Source of the DNA: JAABTH01 sp964492615
GTDB taxonomy: Bacteria > Bacillota > Dethiobacteria > DTU022
DNA length: 64,000 nt
Assembly (NCBI GenBank): GCA_964492615.1
Contig: CAZBKZ010000009.1
Location: forward strand, 1-64,000
Reading direction: 5' to 3'
The notes below the pieces were generated by a model. It was not told the DNA's origin, did not search any database, and saw only the letters and a program-made list of their open reading frames with translations. Positions 27,053-36,323 of this stretch are shown here, one piece after another. The position numbers and the translations under genes were made by a program. The first letter of the stretch is position 1; every line of letters starts with the position of its first letter.

Positions 27053-28498
27053 TTAGCTTACTTCTTCATCATCCTTGAACTTACTTACACTCTTAATATC
27101 GCCTTCTTTAAACATGGCAAAGCCGACCCAGGAGTAGATAATCGCTATGATCGGAACTAAGAAGGATAAGAATGTATAGGGAATGTATTCTACAGTGGGC
27201 ACTCCTAAACAGCCGAAGAAAAATACACCGCAAAGTCCCCATGGTACGAGCGGGGAGGTAACTGTTCCGGCATCCTCGGAAGTTCGGGAAAGAACCTGCG
27301 GTAAAAGCCCTAACTTTTTGTATGCAGGACGATACATCCGGCCCGGGATAATAATAGCCATGTACTGGCTGGCTGAAAACAGGTTAACCAGAATAGCTGA
27401 AATAACATGGGTAGTTACCAATCCACCAACGGTTCTGACCAGGGCTCCCATTTTTTCCAGCAATACTGAAAGAACATTGGTTTTCTCAAGGATTCCACCA
27501 AAGGAAAGGGCAACAAAACCGAGGGAGATGGTCCACATCATACTCTGTAAACCACCACGGCTGAGCAGGGCATCAAGTGCTTCAACCCCTGTATCCGCGC
27601 TATATCCATTATTCATGAAGCTGAGCATTTCACCCAGGCCGTAACCCTGGAAGATCATGGCAAAAGCCGCTCCAACTATGGAAGCAATGATCATAACTGC
27701 CAAACCGGGAACCCGCTTAACAGCCAGTATAACAACCAGGATCGGTGGAATAAAGTAAATAAGGCTGATGTGGAAGTTAGCTGTCAAACCGTCAAGCACC
27801 ATGGCAATCTGGCCGGCATCGATGGTGCCGCCGGCAAACCGGGCGCCCATAATCGAATAGAGAATTAAGGCGATAACCAGAGCCGGTATAGTTGTATACA
27901 TCATGCTCTTAATGTGGTCAAAGAGGTCTGCTTCACCGACTGCAGCACCGAGGTTGGTTGAGTCGGAAAGAGGTGACATCTTGTCACCGAAAATCGCCCC
28001 GGAGATGACTGCACCGGCAGTCATGGCCGCGGGGATTCCAAGGCCCATACCGATTCCCATGAAAGCAACACCAAAGGTAGCGCCCGTTGTCCAGGAGCTA
28101 CCGGTGGTAACTGAAGCGATAGCGCAAACCAGACAGACGGTTGCCAGGAAGATGGTAGGCGTTAAAATTAACATACCGTAATAGATTAATGACGGAATAA
28201 CACCGGCAGGAATCCATGAACCGATTAAGACACCGATCATCATCAGGATTAACATGGGCAGCATGGCAAGCTGGCAACCATAAAGAATAGCATCCTGACA
28301 CTCCTTGTAGCTATATCCGGCCCTGGTTGCAACTATAATAGCTACAACTGAGGCAAGAATCAGGGTAATGTGGGTATCCCAGGGTTGGTCAAGCACAAAA
28401 ACCTGGACAAAGAGAGCCACACAAAGGAACAGAATCACAAATAAGGCACCGGCAAAACTTGGCTTTTTGTCCTGCACTGGCTTTGTTTCAGCTGACAT
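27053..28498 (-). CDS. nhaC: NhaC-family sodium/proton antiporter or related solute antiporter
   Basis: A 481-residue membrane protein with about twelve helices, and the family signatures SVTTGSSWTTGATFG and GAIFGDKMSPLSDSTNLG. NhaC members exchange sodium for protons; some relatives exchange organic solutes such as malate/lactate. Because it follows the lysine aminomutase genes, an amino-acid or amine antiport function is plausible but not shown. Start ATG 28498 has CAGGAGG at good spacing. The kamE-nhaC gap contains a stable hairpin (28584-28605). Confidence 0.85.
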   Translation of the reverse strand: MSAETKPVQDKKPSFAGALFVILFLCVALFVQVFVLDQPWDTHITLILASVVAIIVATRAGYSYKECQDAILYGCQLAMLPMLILMMIGVLIGSWIPAGVIPSLIYYGMLILTPTIFLATVCLVCAIASVTTGSSWTTGATFGVAFMGIGMGLGIPAAMTAGAVISGAIFGDKMSPLSDSTNLGAAVGEADLFDHIKSMMYTTIPALVIALILYSIMGARFAGGTIDAGQIAMVLDGLTANFHISLIYFIPPILVVILAVKRVPGLAVMIIASIVGAAFAMIFQGYGLGEMLSFMNNGYSADTGVEALDALLSRGGLQSMMWTISLGFVALSFGGILEKTNVLSVLLEKMGALVRTVGGLVTTHVISAILVNLFSASQYMAIIIPGRMYRPAYKKLGLLPQVLSRTSEDAGTVTSPLVPWGLCGVFFFGCLGVPTVEYIPYTFLSFLVPIIAIIYSWVGFAMFKEGDIKSVSKFKDDEEVS

Positions 28499-28583
28499 TT
28501 TTCTACCTCCTGTAATAAATTAAAGTATAAAACAATGAAACAAAATCACCTGTTGTCCTGCTGATCACCTCCCAAACGCACAG

Positions 28584-28605
28584 GGGCGGTCCAGTTGGTC
28601 CGCCC
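28584..28605. terminator. intercistronic hairpin between kamE and nhaC
   Basis: GGGCGG and CCGCCC pair around an inner CC/GG helix with one T-T mismatch and an AGTT loop. It lacks a T-run on the minus strand, so it is more likely an RNA-processing or partial-attenuation element than a full terminator. Confidence 0.5.
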
Positions 28606-28609
28606 TTGT

Positions 28610-29368
28610 TCAGTTCTGCTTATTATCTTTTACCTGCTTCACCAGTTCGGTCGCAATGTAAGACGCAACATGGTTTGGCAGAGTTCCAGGTCCGAAACCT
28701 GCATCATAACCAAGCTCAATAGCCAGTTCATGCGAAATACGCGGCCCGCCGCATATCATCATTACACGATCGCGCAGCCCTTCCGCTTCAGCCAGCTCAA
28801 TCAGTTCAGTAAGGTTCTCAAGGTGAATGTTTTTCTGGGTAACCACCTGTGATACCAGGACAGCATCGGCATTCAACTCAACTGCGCGGGCCAGCAGCTC
28901 GGCATTCGGCACCTGGCTGCCCAGGTTATATGCATCAATTTCCGGATAGCGTTCCAAGCCGTACTCACCCTTGTAGCCCTTCATATTGATTATGGCATCT
29001 ATGCCAACAGTATGGGCATCACTACCCGTGCAGGCGGCGACTACAACCACCTTACGCTCCAATTCTTTCTCGATCAGGGTGTTGATCTCCTTGAAACTGA
29101 GGATAGTCTGCTGCTGCTTGGGAATTTTTATTGCTGAATAATCTACAGTATGGCTGCAGCGGCCGTATAGGACAAAGAATGTAAACCCCGCTCCCAGGTC
29201 GGCCATTTCAGTCACAGAAGGCCCTTCCAGGCCCATCTTAAGAGCTATCTGCCTGGCAGCTTCTCTTGCCTCATCCCCGGCCGGAACAGGAAGAGTAAAA
29301 CTAACCTGCATTGCACCGTCGTTCAGGGTGTCGCCATATGCCTTGACTTTTGTAAAATCGTGTTCCAT
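28610..29368 (-). CDS. kamE: lysine 5,6-aminomutase, beta subunit
   Basis: Adenosylcobalamin- and PLP-dependent beta subunit of D-lysine 5,6-aminomutase, which moves the terminal amino group of lysine. The cobalamin motif D-x-H-x-x-G appears as DAHTVG with axial ligand His119. Lys130 in INMKGYKGE lies eleven residues later, matching the spacing of the known PLP lysine (His133/Lys144 in the Clostridium enzyme). ATG 29368 is chosen as start: GGGAGG precedes it and it begins just after the kamD stop, whereas the longer frame from 29452 runs inside kamD. The 252-residue length is normal. Confidence 0.9.
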   Translation of the reverse strand: MEHDFTKVKAYGDTLNDGAMQVSFTLPVPAGDEAREAARQIALKMGLEGPSVTEMADLGAGFTFFVLYGRCSHTVDYSAIKIPKQQQTILSFKEINTLIEKELERKVVVVAACTGSDAHTVGIDAIINMKGYKGEYGLERYPEIDAYNLGSQVPNAELLARAVELNADAVLVSQVVTQKNIHLENLTELIELAEAEGLRDRVMMICGGPRISHELAIELGYDAGFGPGTLPNHVASYIATELVKQVKDNKQN

Positions 29369-29369
29369 A

Positions 29370-30956
29370 TCAGGACTGCCTCCCTTCGAGCGGCTCTGAA
29401 TGATTGAGGAACAGTTCAAAAAACGGGTTATAATATTCCTTATGTTTTTCAATCACTCCGTTACTGCCTTTACCGCCATCCTGTGTGCGTTTTATATCGG
29501 CAAATAAACCCTGTTCCATGGCAGTTTCAAGCGAAATTCTATCTATCTCCTGAAGCATTTCACAGGCCTGGTCAAGAAGATAAGTTGCTCTCTTCTGTAT
29601 TTTTCCACCTTCAACAAACATTATTTCTTCACCAAGGTGCCGGGCATTATTGAAAATATAACTGCTGTTGGCAATACTCAGGTAACGATCGCTGATGAAA
29701 GGTGTATGGATCGCTTCAGTCAGCATACCTAAAAGTTGTATTTCCTGACCGGTCATTACCGAAACCAGGTTAAACATTCCATTAACCAGGAAAGTCTTAA
29801 AAATATCACCGGTTACATGCTTGGTAGGTGGCATATATTTTAGAGGTGACTTCGGAAACAGTTCACGGCAGAGTTGAGCCTGGGCTATCTCCATCAATAA
29901 GCCGTCTTCCATATCGGGGTTAATCTCAAAAGCATGCCCCAAACCCATCTGCTCTTCTTTCAGTCCTGACCTTAAAGCAAGTTGTTCGTTGATAAACTGC
30001 GAGGCGAGAACTGTATAACCTTTTTCGTAAGCATCAGCTGTGGTCAGGTAGTTGTCTTCTCCGGTATTAATGGTTATGCCGGCATAGGCATTGATCATCC
30101 TGGAAAAATGCTGGTCAATAAATGTCCTGCGCATATTGATATCCCGGAATAAAATTCCATACATGGCGTCATTAAGCATCATGTCCAAGCGTTCCATTGC
30201 ACCCATGGCCGAAATTTCCGGCATACATAAACCGGAAGCATAATTAACCAAATTAATGTAGCGGCCGGTTTCTTCACCTGCCTCGTCAAGTGCCCGGCGC
30301 ACAATCCTGAAGTTTTCCTGGGTTGCATAAGTACCGCCAAAACCTTCGGTTGTAGGTCCATAGGGAACGTAATCAAGCAAACTCTGACCGGTATGGCGAA
30401 TTACTGCAACTATATCAGCGCCCTGAAGAGCTGCAGCTTTTGACTGAACAGCATCTTCGTAAACATTGCCGGTAGCAACAATCACATAAAGCATAGGCTT
30501 ACCCGGAGGGGTTGCTTTCTTTTTCATCTCTTCGCGTTTCTTTTTAACCGATTTTATCTTTGCCGCCGCTTCAACCGCCATTTTATCGGCAACATCACGC
30601 CATTTTTCTTCCGGACAATCAGGAACAGACGAAATAGAAAGTTTGCCGCAGGCGAGGTTTTCAGCAACCTGCTGAGCACTTTCCTGCCTGTCAACCATAG
30701 CCCGGGCGAGCCAGGGAACAAGGCCACGGTCTAACAAACGTGCCTCTTCCAGCTTTTCAACCATAACGTTGGCCAAAGGAACATCTCCCTGGTCAACACC
30801 GTCAATACCCAGCAGCCTTGCTGCTGCTCTTTCAGTAGTTGTGGTTGTGTAATCACCAATCCATTTGTGAAGGTGATCAGCTATCTTTCCGGCAGTTTCT
30901 CTGGCCAGAACAACTTTGCTTTGATCAAGATCCAACTTATTTTCCACCGGATTCAC
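29370..30956 (-). CDS. kamD: lysine 5,6-aminomutase, alpha subunit
   Basis: A 528-residue alpha subunit forming the TIM-barrel that holds AdoCbl and PLP with KamE. Length and partner fit KamD rather than ornithine 4,5-aminomutase (whose large subunit is over 700 residues). Recognisable segments include RHTGQSLLDYVPYGPTTEGFGGTYATQENF and INTGEDNYLTTADAYE, the conserved substrate/PLP phosphate region. GTG 30956 is the first start, with GAGAGG only three bases before it; a GTG at 30947 is an alternative. It is the second gene of the divergent kamB-kamD-kamE unit. Confidence 0.9.
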   Translation of the reverse strand: MNPVENKLDLDQSKVVLARETAGKIADHLHKWIGDYTTTTTERAAARLLGIDGVDQGDVPLANVMVEKLEEARLLDRGLVPWLARAMVDRQESAQQVAENLACGKLSISSVPDCPEEKWRDVADKMAVEAAAKIKSVKKKREEMKKKATPPGKPMLYVIVATGNVYEDAVQSKAAALQGADIVAVIRHTGQSLLDYVPYGPTTEGFGGTYATQENFRIVRRALDEAGEETGRYINLVNYASGLCMPEISAMGAMERLDMMLNDAMYGILFRDINMRRTFIDQHFSRMINAYAGITINTGEDNYLTTADAYEKGYTVLASQFINEQLALRSGLKEEQMGLGHAFEINPDMEDGLLMEIAQAQLCRELFPKSPLKYMPPTKHVTGDIFKTFLVNGMFNLVSVMTGQEIQLLGMLTEAIHTPFISDRYLSIANSSYIFNNARHLGEEIMFVEGGKIQKRATYLLDQACEMLQEIDRISLETAMEQGLFADIKRTQDGGKGSNGVIEKHKEYYNPFFELFLNHSEPLEGRQS

Positions 30957-30976
30957 ATTCCTCTCTCTGCAATTAA

Positions 30977-32029
30977 TTATTGAACCATCCCTTCCTGGTA
31001 AACCAGATCGTAAACAGGGTATGGTTTTAAAACATCTTTCATCTTTTCTAAAAACAACCCGGGGTTATAATCGCGGCCGCTGGGATCGGTTGGATTAAGG
31101 GTAACAGCCAGCAGCTTCATTTCATTTAAAACAAAGATATCGCCACCTCTACTAAGAAAACGGTAATATATTTCCGGGGAAATAAAAACCCTGGTTGCAT
31201 CATTAACAACAACCAGGGGTAATTTCTTAAAAGATTCCATGATGTCGAGCAGAGTGTCATCAACAAGGGCCCCGCCAAAAACCAGGGCTGCAGTTTCCTC
31301 TCTGCACTTATCCAACAACTGTGCCCCGGCCAGCAAAGGAATTATACCCCTGACCGACTCAACCCGGAAATCGTTACCGTTGCGGTGCAGCAGCGCTGCA
31401 TTGCCCTTTTCAATTCCATCATGAGCAGCTTTTAACAAAGCCTTTTCTTCCGGGACAGTTTTTGTAAATAATTCTTTGCGAAAAATAGTTTTTTTAATTA
31501 CATCATCCATCGTCGGTCCAAGAGAGGCTCCCGAAGCAAGAATGGTGGCATCCGTAACTAAAGGCGATGCCGAAGCAAGCCTGTTGATAGCCCCGTCAAC
31601 AAGCACATGTCCGGCCCCGAGTGATAACAAACTGCTGATTATATGCTTTAAAGAACTCACACTACCCGGCCCGGCCAGCTCAACCAGCCCCTCCCTTTTA
31701 ACCTCTGCAAGGCATACCGGCCCAAGAGGGGTGGAAAAGTTAGTAATTTCTATGAGCTCTAAAACCGCATCTGCTGCCTTAAAACATGCTTCTGCCGTTG
31801 CGATAACCGAACCTTTGGGAGTATATATGCGCGGCTTTTCTTTCAGCGTAAGCCTGTCAAAGCGTTCGCCATCGTAACCGGCTGAAATTAAGCCAACAAC
31901 CACTCCGCTTTTTTCATATTCTTTGACCAGGTGGTTTAAAGTTACAGTTTTACCCACATTTTTAGTCATACCAACGATAGCAGTGGCCTTGCCCTGATGG
32001 TCGCTGACTTGCTTAAAAAGATCCGACAT
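30977..32029 (-). CDS. kamB: KamB-type lysine 5,6-aminomutase reactivase subunit (P-loop protein)
   Basis: A 350-residue protein with a Walker A motif GMTKNVGKT (residues about 20-28) and SAGYDGERFD after the first strand, giving a dethiobiotin-synthetase/MinD-like P-loop fold. Its place directly before kamD and kamE matches KamB of lysine-fermentation clusters, which with the MutS-like KamC is thought to reactivate the aminomutase by exchanging damaged cobalamin. No kamC lies in this window. It is the first gene of the unit; start ATG 32029. The symbol rests on context and family memory. Confidence 0.72.
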   Translation of the reverse strand: MSDLFKQVSDHQGKATAIVGMTKNVGKTVTLNHLVKEYEKSGVVVGLISAGYDGERFDRLTLKEKPRIYTPKGSVIATAEACFKAADAVLELIEITNFSTPLGPVCLAEVKREGLVELAGPGSVSSLKHIISSLLSLGAGHVLVDGAINRLASASPLVTDATILASGASLGPTMDDVIKKTIFRKELFTKTVPEEKALLKAAHDGIEKGNAALLHRNGNDFRVESVRGIIPLLAGAQLLDKCREETAALVFGGALVDDTLLDIMESFKKLPLVVVNDATRVFISPEIYYRFLSRGGDIFVLNEMKLLAVTLNPTDPSGRDYNPGLFLEKMKDVLKPYPVYDLVYQEGMVQ

Positions 32030-32214
32030 ACCCGTTTACCCCATAGAAGTATAATGAAATAGATAAAAAAAGATCCTACTGCGGCTGAGAATTTTTTCCT
32101 GTTCATTGCTTAAATGTTCGGGTTTTTGCGCTGTTTCATATATTAAATCTTGAGAAACCGCAGTCGTTATATCAGCAGTAGAATCTGATTAAATTTTACT
32201 AAATATCACTCAGC

Positions 32215-32269
32215 TATACATTATCTATTCAGGCTAAAAATAGTATCTGTTCTTTATACATTATGTATA
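32215..32269. promoter_or_regulatory. paired TATACATTAT repeats, candidate operator
   Basis: TATACATTATCTATT (32215-32229) and the palindromic TATACATTATGTATA (32255-32269) start exactly 40 bases apart, close to four helical turns, in the 322-base region between divergent kamB and the PucR-type gene. The second copy overlaps a possible -10 (GTATAAAAT). Two same-face sites suit binding by the adjacent PucR-like regulator. The rest of the region is AT-rich and featureless. Confidence 0.5.
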
Positions 32270-32351
32270 AAATAGCAGGAAAATTACCAATTTAGTTGAA
32301 TATAAACTAATAAATTATCTTATATTTATATAATGAAATGAGGTTGAACGA

Positions 32352-33626
32352 TTGTCGGTTACTGTTGCCGAAGCCCTGGAGATGGAAATCTTTCAAAAAT
32401 GCCGCCTTCTGACAGGGGAATCAGGGTTGCAGAATGTCATCCTCTGGGTTAACATTTTGGAAATTCTTGACGACTTGAGCCATATTGAACCGGGAGAGCT
32501 GCTCATTACAACAGCGCATGACTTTAACAACCAGAGCCCGGGCAGTCAGGAAGGAATGATTGAACTATTTGCCGCGAAAAAACTGGCTGCTGTAGCGATA
32601 CAAACAGGACACTATGTCCAGGTATTACCGGACACATTTATAAAGCTTGCTGAAAAACACTCGATCCCCATCATAGAAATTCCTTCTGATATTAGTTTCA
32701 AAAACATCACCAAAGCCCTGATGAACAAACTCGTTCAGGATGCCTACTCTGAAGCAACCGGCACAGAGGAAAAGAGCCCGGACGACAGGCTTGAGCGTCA
32801 GGCTAAAACTATGAAAAAGTTATGGCTGCAGCTTCTCAATACTGACAACCCAAAGGATTATCATCTTGAGTTAGCCCGTTTTAACCTGGAAGCTAAAGAA
32901 CCGATTGTTGTCACTGTTATATCATTCAGCAATAATAAAAAAAACATTCCAGCAAACTCGGCTGATGACCACTATAAATTAAGAATACAGGCAGATAAAA
33001 TACTGGTCAGGCTGTTGCGGGAGTTACATGTTCCCTTTCTGCTCGGCCCGTCTGAACGGTCCTCAACTATCTTAATTCAGTGCAGTCAGCTGGCAGACGA
33101 CCCCCTGGCCTTGAACCAGGAAATAATTCATAAGGTTATTGATGAATTTAAAACAGCATTACCCGAATATACAATGCAAGCCGGATTAAGCTGCCTGCAT
33201 CATGATATTTCCGGTATTAAACCGGCCCTCGGCGAAGCTGAAAAAGCGCTTCATGCTGCATCACTTAACCTGGTAGAAGCAGGGGAAGTTCTTCTATATA
33301 AAAATCTTGGTTTATACCGCCTGGTCCTTGATATAAGAAACGTTGAAACTTTAATGTGTTATTTTAATGAAACGACCGCTCCACTGTTGGAATATGACCA
33401 GAACAGCGAGGGAGCGCTTTTGAAAACCCTGCGCCAGTATATGAAATCATGCAGTATAAAAAAAGCGGCGGAAAATCTTTATGTCCACCGTCATACAATG
33501 AAATACCGTCTCGAACAGGTTCACAAACTAACCGGACTCGACCCGCTCCAGCCTGAAGATGCACTGCAGTTAAATATCGGGCTATATATTTACCGTTACC
33601 TGCAGGCCCTGAATATGCTCTCCTGA
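32352..33626 (+). CDS. PucR-family transcriptional regulator
   Basis: A 424-residue regulator with an N-terminal PucR ligand-sensing domain (about 5-125, containing GELLITTAHD), a central GGDEF-like/CdaR-type domain (about 165-320) and a C-terminal PucR helix-turn-helix (about 355-415, SIKKAAENLYVHRHTMKYRLEQV). The family controls purine and amino-acid catabolism genes. It is divergent from kamBDE, so it is probably their local regulator. The start is TTG 32352, with GAGG eight bases upstream. A terminator follows at 33676-33696. Confidence 0.87.
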   Translation: MSVTVAEALEMEIFQKCRLLTGESGLQNVILWVNILEILDDLSHIEPGELLITTAHDFNNQSPGSQEGMIELFAAKKLAAVAIQTGHYVQVLPDTFIKLAEKHSIPIIEIPSDISFKNITKALMNKLVQDAYSEATGTEEKSPDDRLERQAKTMKKLWLQLLNTDNPKDYHLELARFNLEAKEPIVVTVISFSNNKKNIPANSADDHYKLRIQADKILVRLLRELHVPFLLGPSERSSTILIQCSQLADDPLALNQEIIHKVIDEFKTALPEYTMQAGLSCLHHDISGIKPALGEAEKALHAASLNLVEAGEVLLYKNLGLYRLVLDIRNVETLMCYFNETTAPLLEYDQNSEGALLKTLRQYMKSCSIKKAAENLYVHRHTMKYRLEQVHKLTGLDPLQPEDALQLNIGLYIYRYLQALNMLS

Positions 33627-33675
33627 GCATATGGATTATATCCGGGGTTTTTAAGTATAACTCAGCTGAAGTATA

Positions 33676-33696
33676 GAGGGCGCCACCGGCGCCCTC
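33676..33696 (+). terminator. rho-independent terminator after the pucR-type gene
   Basis: GAGGGCGCC and GGCGCCCTC pair perfectly around ACC. A T-run (TTTTT) follows on the plus strand after CTTGAA. On the minus strand no T-run follows, so its action on the convergent aminotransferase is doubtful. Confidence 0.75.
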
Positions 33697-33735
33697 CTTG
33701 AATTTTTATAAATGTTAATGCTGTATCTTCAATCC

Positions 33736-34926
33736 TTAACCCTGGAGCTGATTAAGGAAGTTTTCAATTCGATCCAGCCCCGTCTTGATCTTATCCATGG
33801 ATGTAGCGTAAGACAGCCTCATGAATTCAGGAGCTCCGAAACCCTCACCGGGAACTACAGCAACAAGAGCATGTTCTAACAGTTGATCAGCAAAACCATT
33901 ACCGTCAGCAATCAGCCGGCCATTAAATTTCTTTTTAAAAGTATCGGCAATGTTAACGAACAAATAGAAAGCGCCGTCAGGCTTCAGGTAAGAGACCGAC
34001 TTCATCTGGTCAAAACGTTCAAGCATATAGCTTCTTCTTTCTTCAAAAGCATTCCACATCTCGTTAATACAATCCTGGGATTCATTTAAAGCTGCCACAA
34101 ATGCATGCTGCGCAATAGAGTTGGGATTTGATGCCGTATGGCTTTGAATATTGCCCATAATGTTAGCCAGCTCGCTGTTTGAGGCTGTATAACCAATTCG
34201 CCAGCCAGTCATAGCATAAGTTTTTGAAGCACCATTAATTACTACAGTAAGATCTTTTATCTTTTCTCCAAATGATGCAATTGATACATGTTCCCCACTG
34301 TAAATAAATTTTTCATAAACTTCGTCCGATAAGACATAGAACCCTTTGGATACAGCTATTTCGGCTATAGCCTGCAGCTCGTCTCTACTGTAAACGAGAC
34401 CTGTCGGGTTGCTGGGGCTGTTTAAAATAAGAGCTTTTGTCTTAGCAGTTACAATTTCTTCCAGGGCTGCAGGATCGATTTTATGGTTAGTCCGTTCGCC
34501 GGTTTCTAAAACAACGGGCACTCCGCCATATAGCTTAGCCTGTTCGGGATAACTAACCCAGTAAGGGGCGGGGATGATCACTTCATCTCCTTCATTAAGT
34601 ATAGCAGCAAAAATATTTGCCAGTGAATGCTTGGCACCGTTACTGACAACAATCTGACCCGGCTCGTAATGTAAACCGTTATCTCTTAAAAGTTTAGCAC
34701 AGATCGCTTCTCTCAATGCCGGTATCCCCGAAGAAGGAGTATAACGTGTATGGCCATTATTAAGAGCTGCCACAGCAGCTTTGCGGATATGTTCGGGAGT
34801 GTCAAAATCAGGCTCTCCAGCGCCGTAATTAATCACATCTTTCCCTTCGGCAACCATATTTTTGGCCTTGGAATCTATAGCCAGTGTTGGTGATGAAGAC
34901 AGGCTGACCGCTCTTGTTGATAACAT
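33736..34926 (-). CDS. class I PLP aminotransferase (aspartate aminotransferase type)
   Basis: A 396-residue fold-type I enzyme of the aspartate aminotransferase I-gamma group. It shows the substrate-loop INYGAGEPDFDTP, SPSNPTGLVYSRDEL, SDEVYEKFIY, the PLP-lysine motif NGASKTYAMTGWRIGY and the late Arg in FMRLSYATS. It should transfer amino groups between aspartate (or other amino acids) and 2-oxoglutarate. Start ATG 34926 follows GGAGGAATAATAAC. It lies downstream of the cobalamin operon with a 92-base gap and no clear terminator, so partial read-through is possible. Confidence 0.88.
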   Translation of the reverse strand: MLSTRAVSLSSSPTLAIDSKAKNMVAEGKDVINYGAGEPDFDTPEHIRKAAVAALNNGHTRYTPSSGIPALREAICAKLLRDNGLHYEPGQIVVSNGAKHSLANIFAAILNEGDEVIIPAPYWVSYPEQAKLYGGVPVVLETGERTNHKIDPAALEEIVTAKTKALILNSPSNPTGLVYSRDELQAIAEIAVSKGFYVLSDEVYEKFIYSGEHVSIASFGEKIKDLTVVINGASKTYAMTGWRIGYTASNSELANIMGNIQSHTASNPNSIAQHAFVAALNESQDCINEMWNAFEERRSYMLERFDQMKSVSYLKPDGAFYLFVNIADTFKKKFNGRLIADGNGFADQLLEHALVAVVPGEGFGAPEFMRLSYATSMDKIKTGLDRIENFLNQLQG

Positions 34927-35018
34927 GTTATTATTCCTCCAACTTCTTTTTTGAGTATTTTACCACAATTCCCCTCCGGTAAAAGCTTATATTATTATTT
35001 TTTATAAACGTAAGTTTA

Positions 35019-35690
35019 TCAGCTGATAGTAATATCGATCAGTGAATATTTTCCTGACCTGAGTATCTCACCTTTTTCATACTGAAGCGGCTTTTCAAAT
35101 AAAGGCCCATCTACAACCAGGGTATGCGCCTCGCCTCTTTCACCGCATGGCGAAATATCATTAGCCAGACAGTATTGAATATACGCATCATCCATCGTCA
35201 TCCCCAGCCAGTCTTCATCAACAAGGTCGTTCCGGATCGCAACCAGCAGAGCTTTCCCACCTCTGTTCAACAGCTCTTCCGATACAGATTTTTCTTCCAT
35301 CTGCCAGAGAGGAAGATTGTAATCTAAACTGCAGCGATCAGCCATTTTTTTAACCCAGTCATGATGTTCGTTGAGATTAATGTCACCGAAAACAGCACCG
35401 TTTATTCCATATTTTTCTTTAATGGCGCTGACTGCTTTTTCAAATCCGTGCTCATAGCCTTCCCAGGTAACCTCTTCGGTTACAAGATCTATACCCAGGG
35501 CCTCTGCCTGAGCACGCAGCGTCTTATTTTTTATGCCATGCGAACGGCTTCTGCCGTCCAAACCGGTAAAGTTAAGCAGACACACGGGTTTCAAACCATG
35601 TTCATCAGCTAACAGCAGAGAAAGATAGGCATCCTTACCCCCGCTCCAGGATACAAAAACCTTATCACCGGGATTGCTGTTAATAATCAT
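35019..35690 (-). CDS. COG2102/Dph6-like ATP pyrophosphatase, predicted B12-salvage member
   Basis: A 223-residue protein with the PP-loop signature SWSGGKDAYLS at residues 14-24 and GDINLNEHHDW downstream, as in the ATP_bind_4 (DUF71) family. The archaeal/eukaryotic relatives amidate diphthine. Bacteria lack diphthamide, and comparative-genomic work proposed that one bacterial subgroup works in B12 salvage. As last gene of the riboswitch-led cobalamin operon, 19 bases after cobC, this copy fits that group. The chemical step is unknown. Confidence 0.78.
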   Translation of the reverse strand: MIINSNPGDKVFVSWSGGKDAYLSLLLADEHGLKPVCLLNFTGLDGRSRSHGIKNKTLRAQAEALGIDLVTEEVTWEGYEHGFEKAVSAIKEKYGINGAVFGDINLNEHHDWVKKMADRCSLDYNLPLWQMEEKSVSEELLNRGGKALLVAIRNDLVDEDWLGMTMDDAYIQYCLANDISPCGERGEAHTLVVDGPLFEKPLQYEKGEILRSGKYSLIDITIS

Positions 35691-35708
35691 CGAAAAGACC
35701 TCCTTCTA

Positions 35709-36320
35709 TCATTCTGATTCAAGATGGTCGGTACGATTATAGTAGATTACCCTGGATTCCCCATTTAAATAGCGAACCAGGCTGATTGAAGCATTTTCAA
35801 TACTAATATCCCAAAAGCTTTTGCTGTCCAACCCCAGTATATTATGGAGCAGGGCACGGATAGAACCTCCGTGACTAACTGCAACTATGCGCCGGCCATC
35901 AGGGTACTGCTCAACCAGCCTATTAACAAATTGCCGCATCCTTTCCCCGACTTCTAATAAAGTTTCGCCTTCAGGTGCAGATTTTTTAAAAGGGTCGTCC
36001 AGCCAGCGGGAAACCATGTTTCCCCAGGAAGCCTCAATTTCTTTAAATGTTAAACCTTCCCACTGACCAAAGTTAATTTCCCTTAAAAGCGGGGTTGCTT
36101 CCGGTTTAAGAGAGTTGTGCAACCCGATTATTTCAGCAGTATGGCTGGCCCGCCTGAGATCACTGCAGTAAATAGCATCAATTTGTTTTTCAGACAATAC
36201 TCGGCCTGCTTTTTCTGCCTGGCAAAGTCCATCTTCCGACAGGGGTGACTCCGTCCAACCCTGGTACCGTTTTTGAATATTTGACTCGGTTTCACCGTGG
36301 CGGACAAGATATAAATCCAA
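35709..36320 (-). CDS. cobC: histidine phosphatase, probable alpha-ribazole phosphatase
   Basis: A 203-residue phosphoglycerate-mutase-like phosphatase with the catalytic RHGETESN motif at residues 7-14, EINFGQWEGLTFKEIE with the second catalytic Glu region, and SHGGSIRALL with the second His. In this operon it is best read as alpha-ribazole-5'-phosphate phosphatase (CobC), which removes the phosphate from the lower-ligand nucleotide or adenosylcobalamin phosphate. It ends 19 bases before the COG2102 gene and begins three bases after the cobT stop. Confidence 0.83.
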   Translation of the reverse strand: MDLYLVRHGETESNIQKRYQGWTESPLSEDGLCQAEKAGRVLSEKQIDAIYCSDLRRASHTAEIIGLHNSLKPEATPLLREINFGQWEGLTFKEIEASWGNMVSRWLDDPFKKSAPEGETLLEVGERMRQFVNRLVEQYPDGRRIVAVSHGGSIRALLHNILGLDSKSFWDISIENASISLVRYLNGESRVIYYNRTDHLESE

Positions 36321-36323
36321 CAG

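Noticed and set aside
29370..30956. Ornithine 4,5-aminomutase (OraS/OraE) instead of KamD/KamE
   Set aside because: OraE is over 700 residues and OraS about 120; the 528/252-residue sizes and His/Lys spacing match KamD/KamE.
35019..35690. Diphthine-ammonia ligase (Dph6)
   Set aside because: Bacteria do not make diphthamide; the operon context favours the predicted B12-salvage subgroup.
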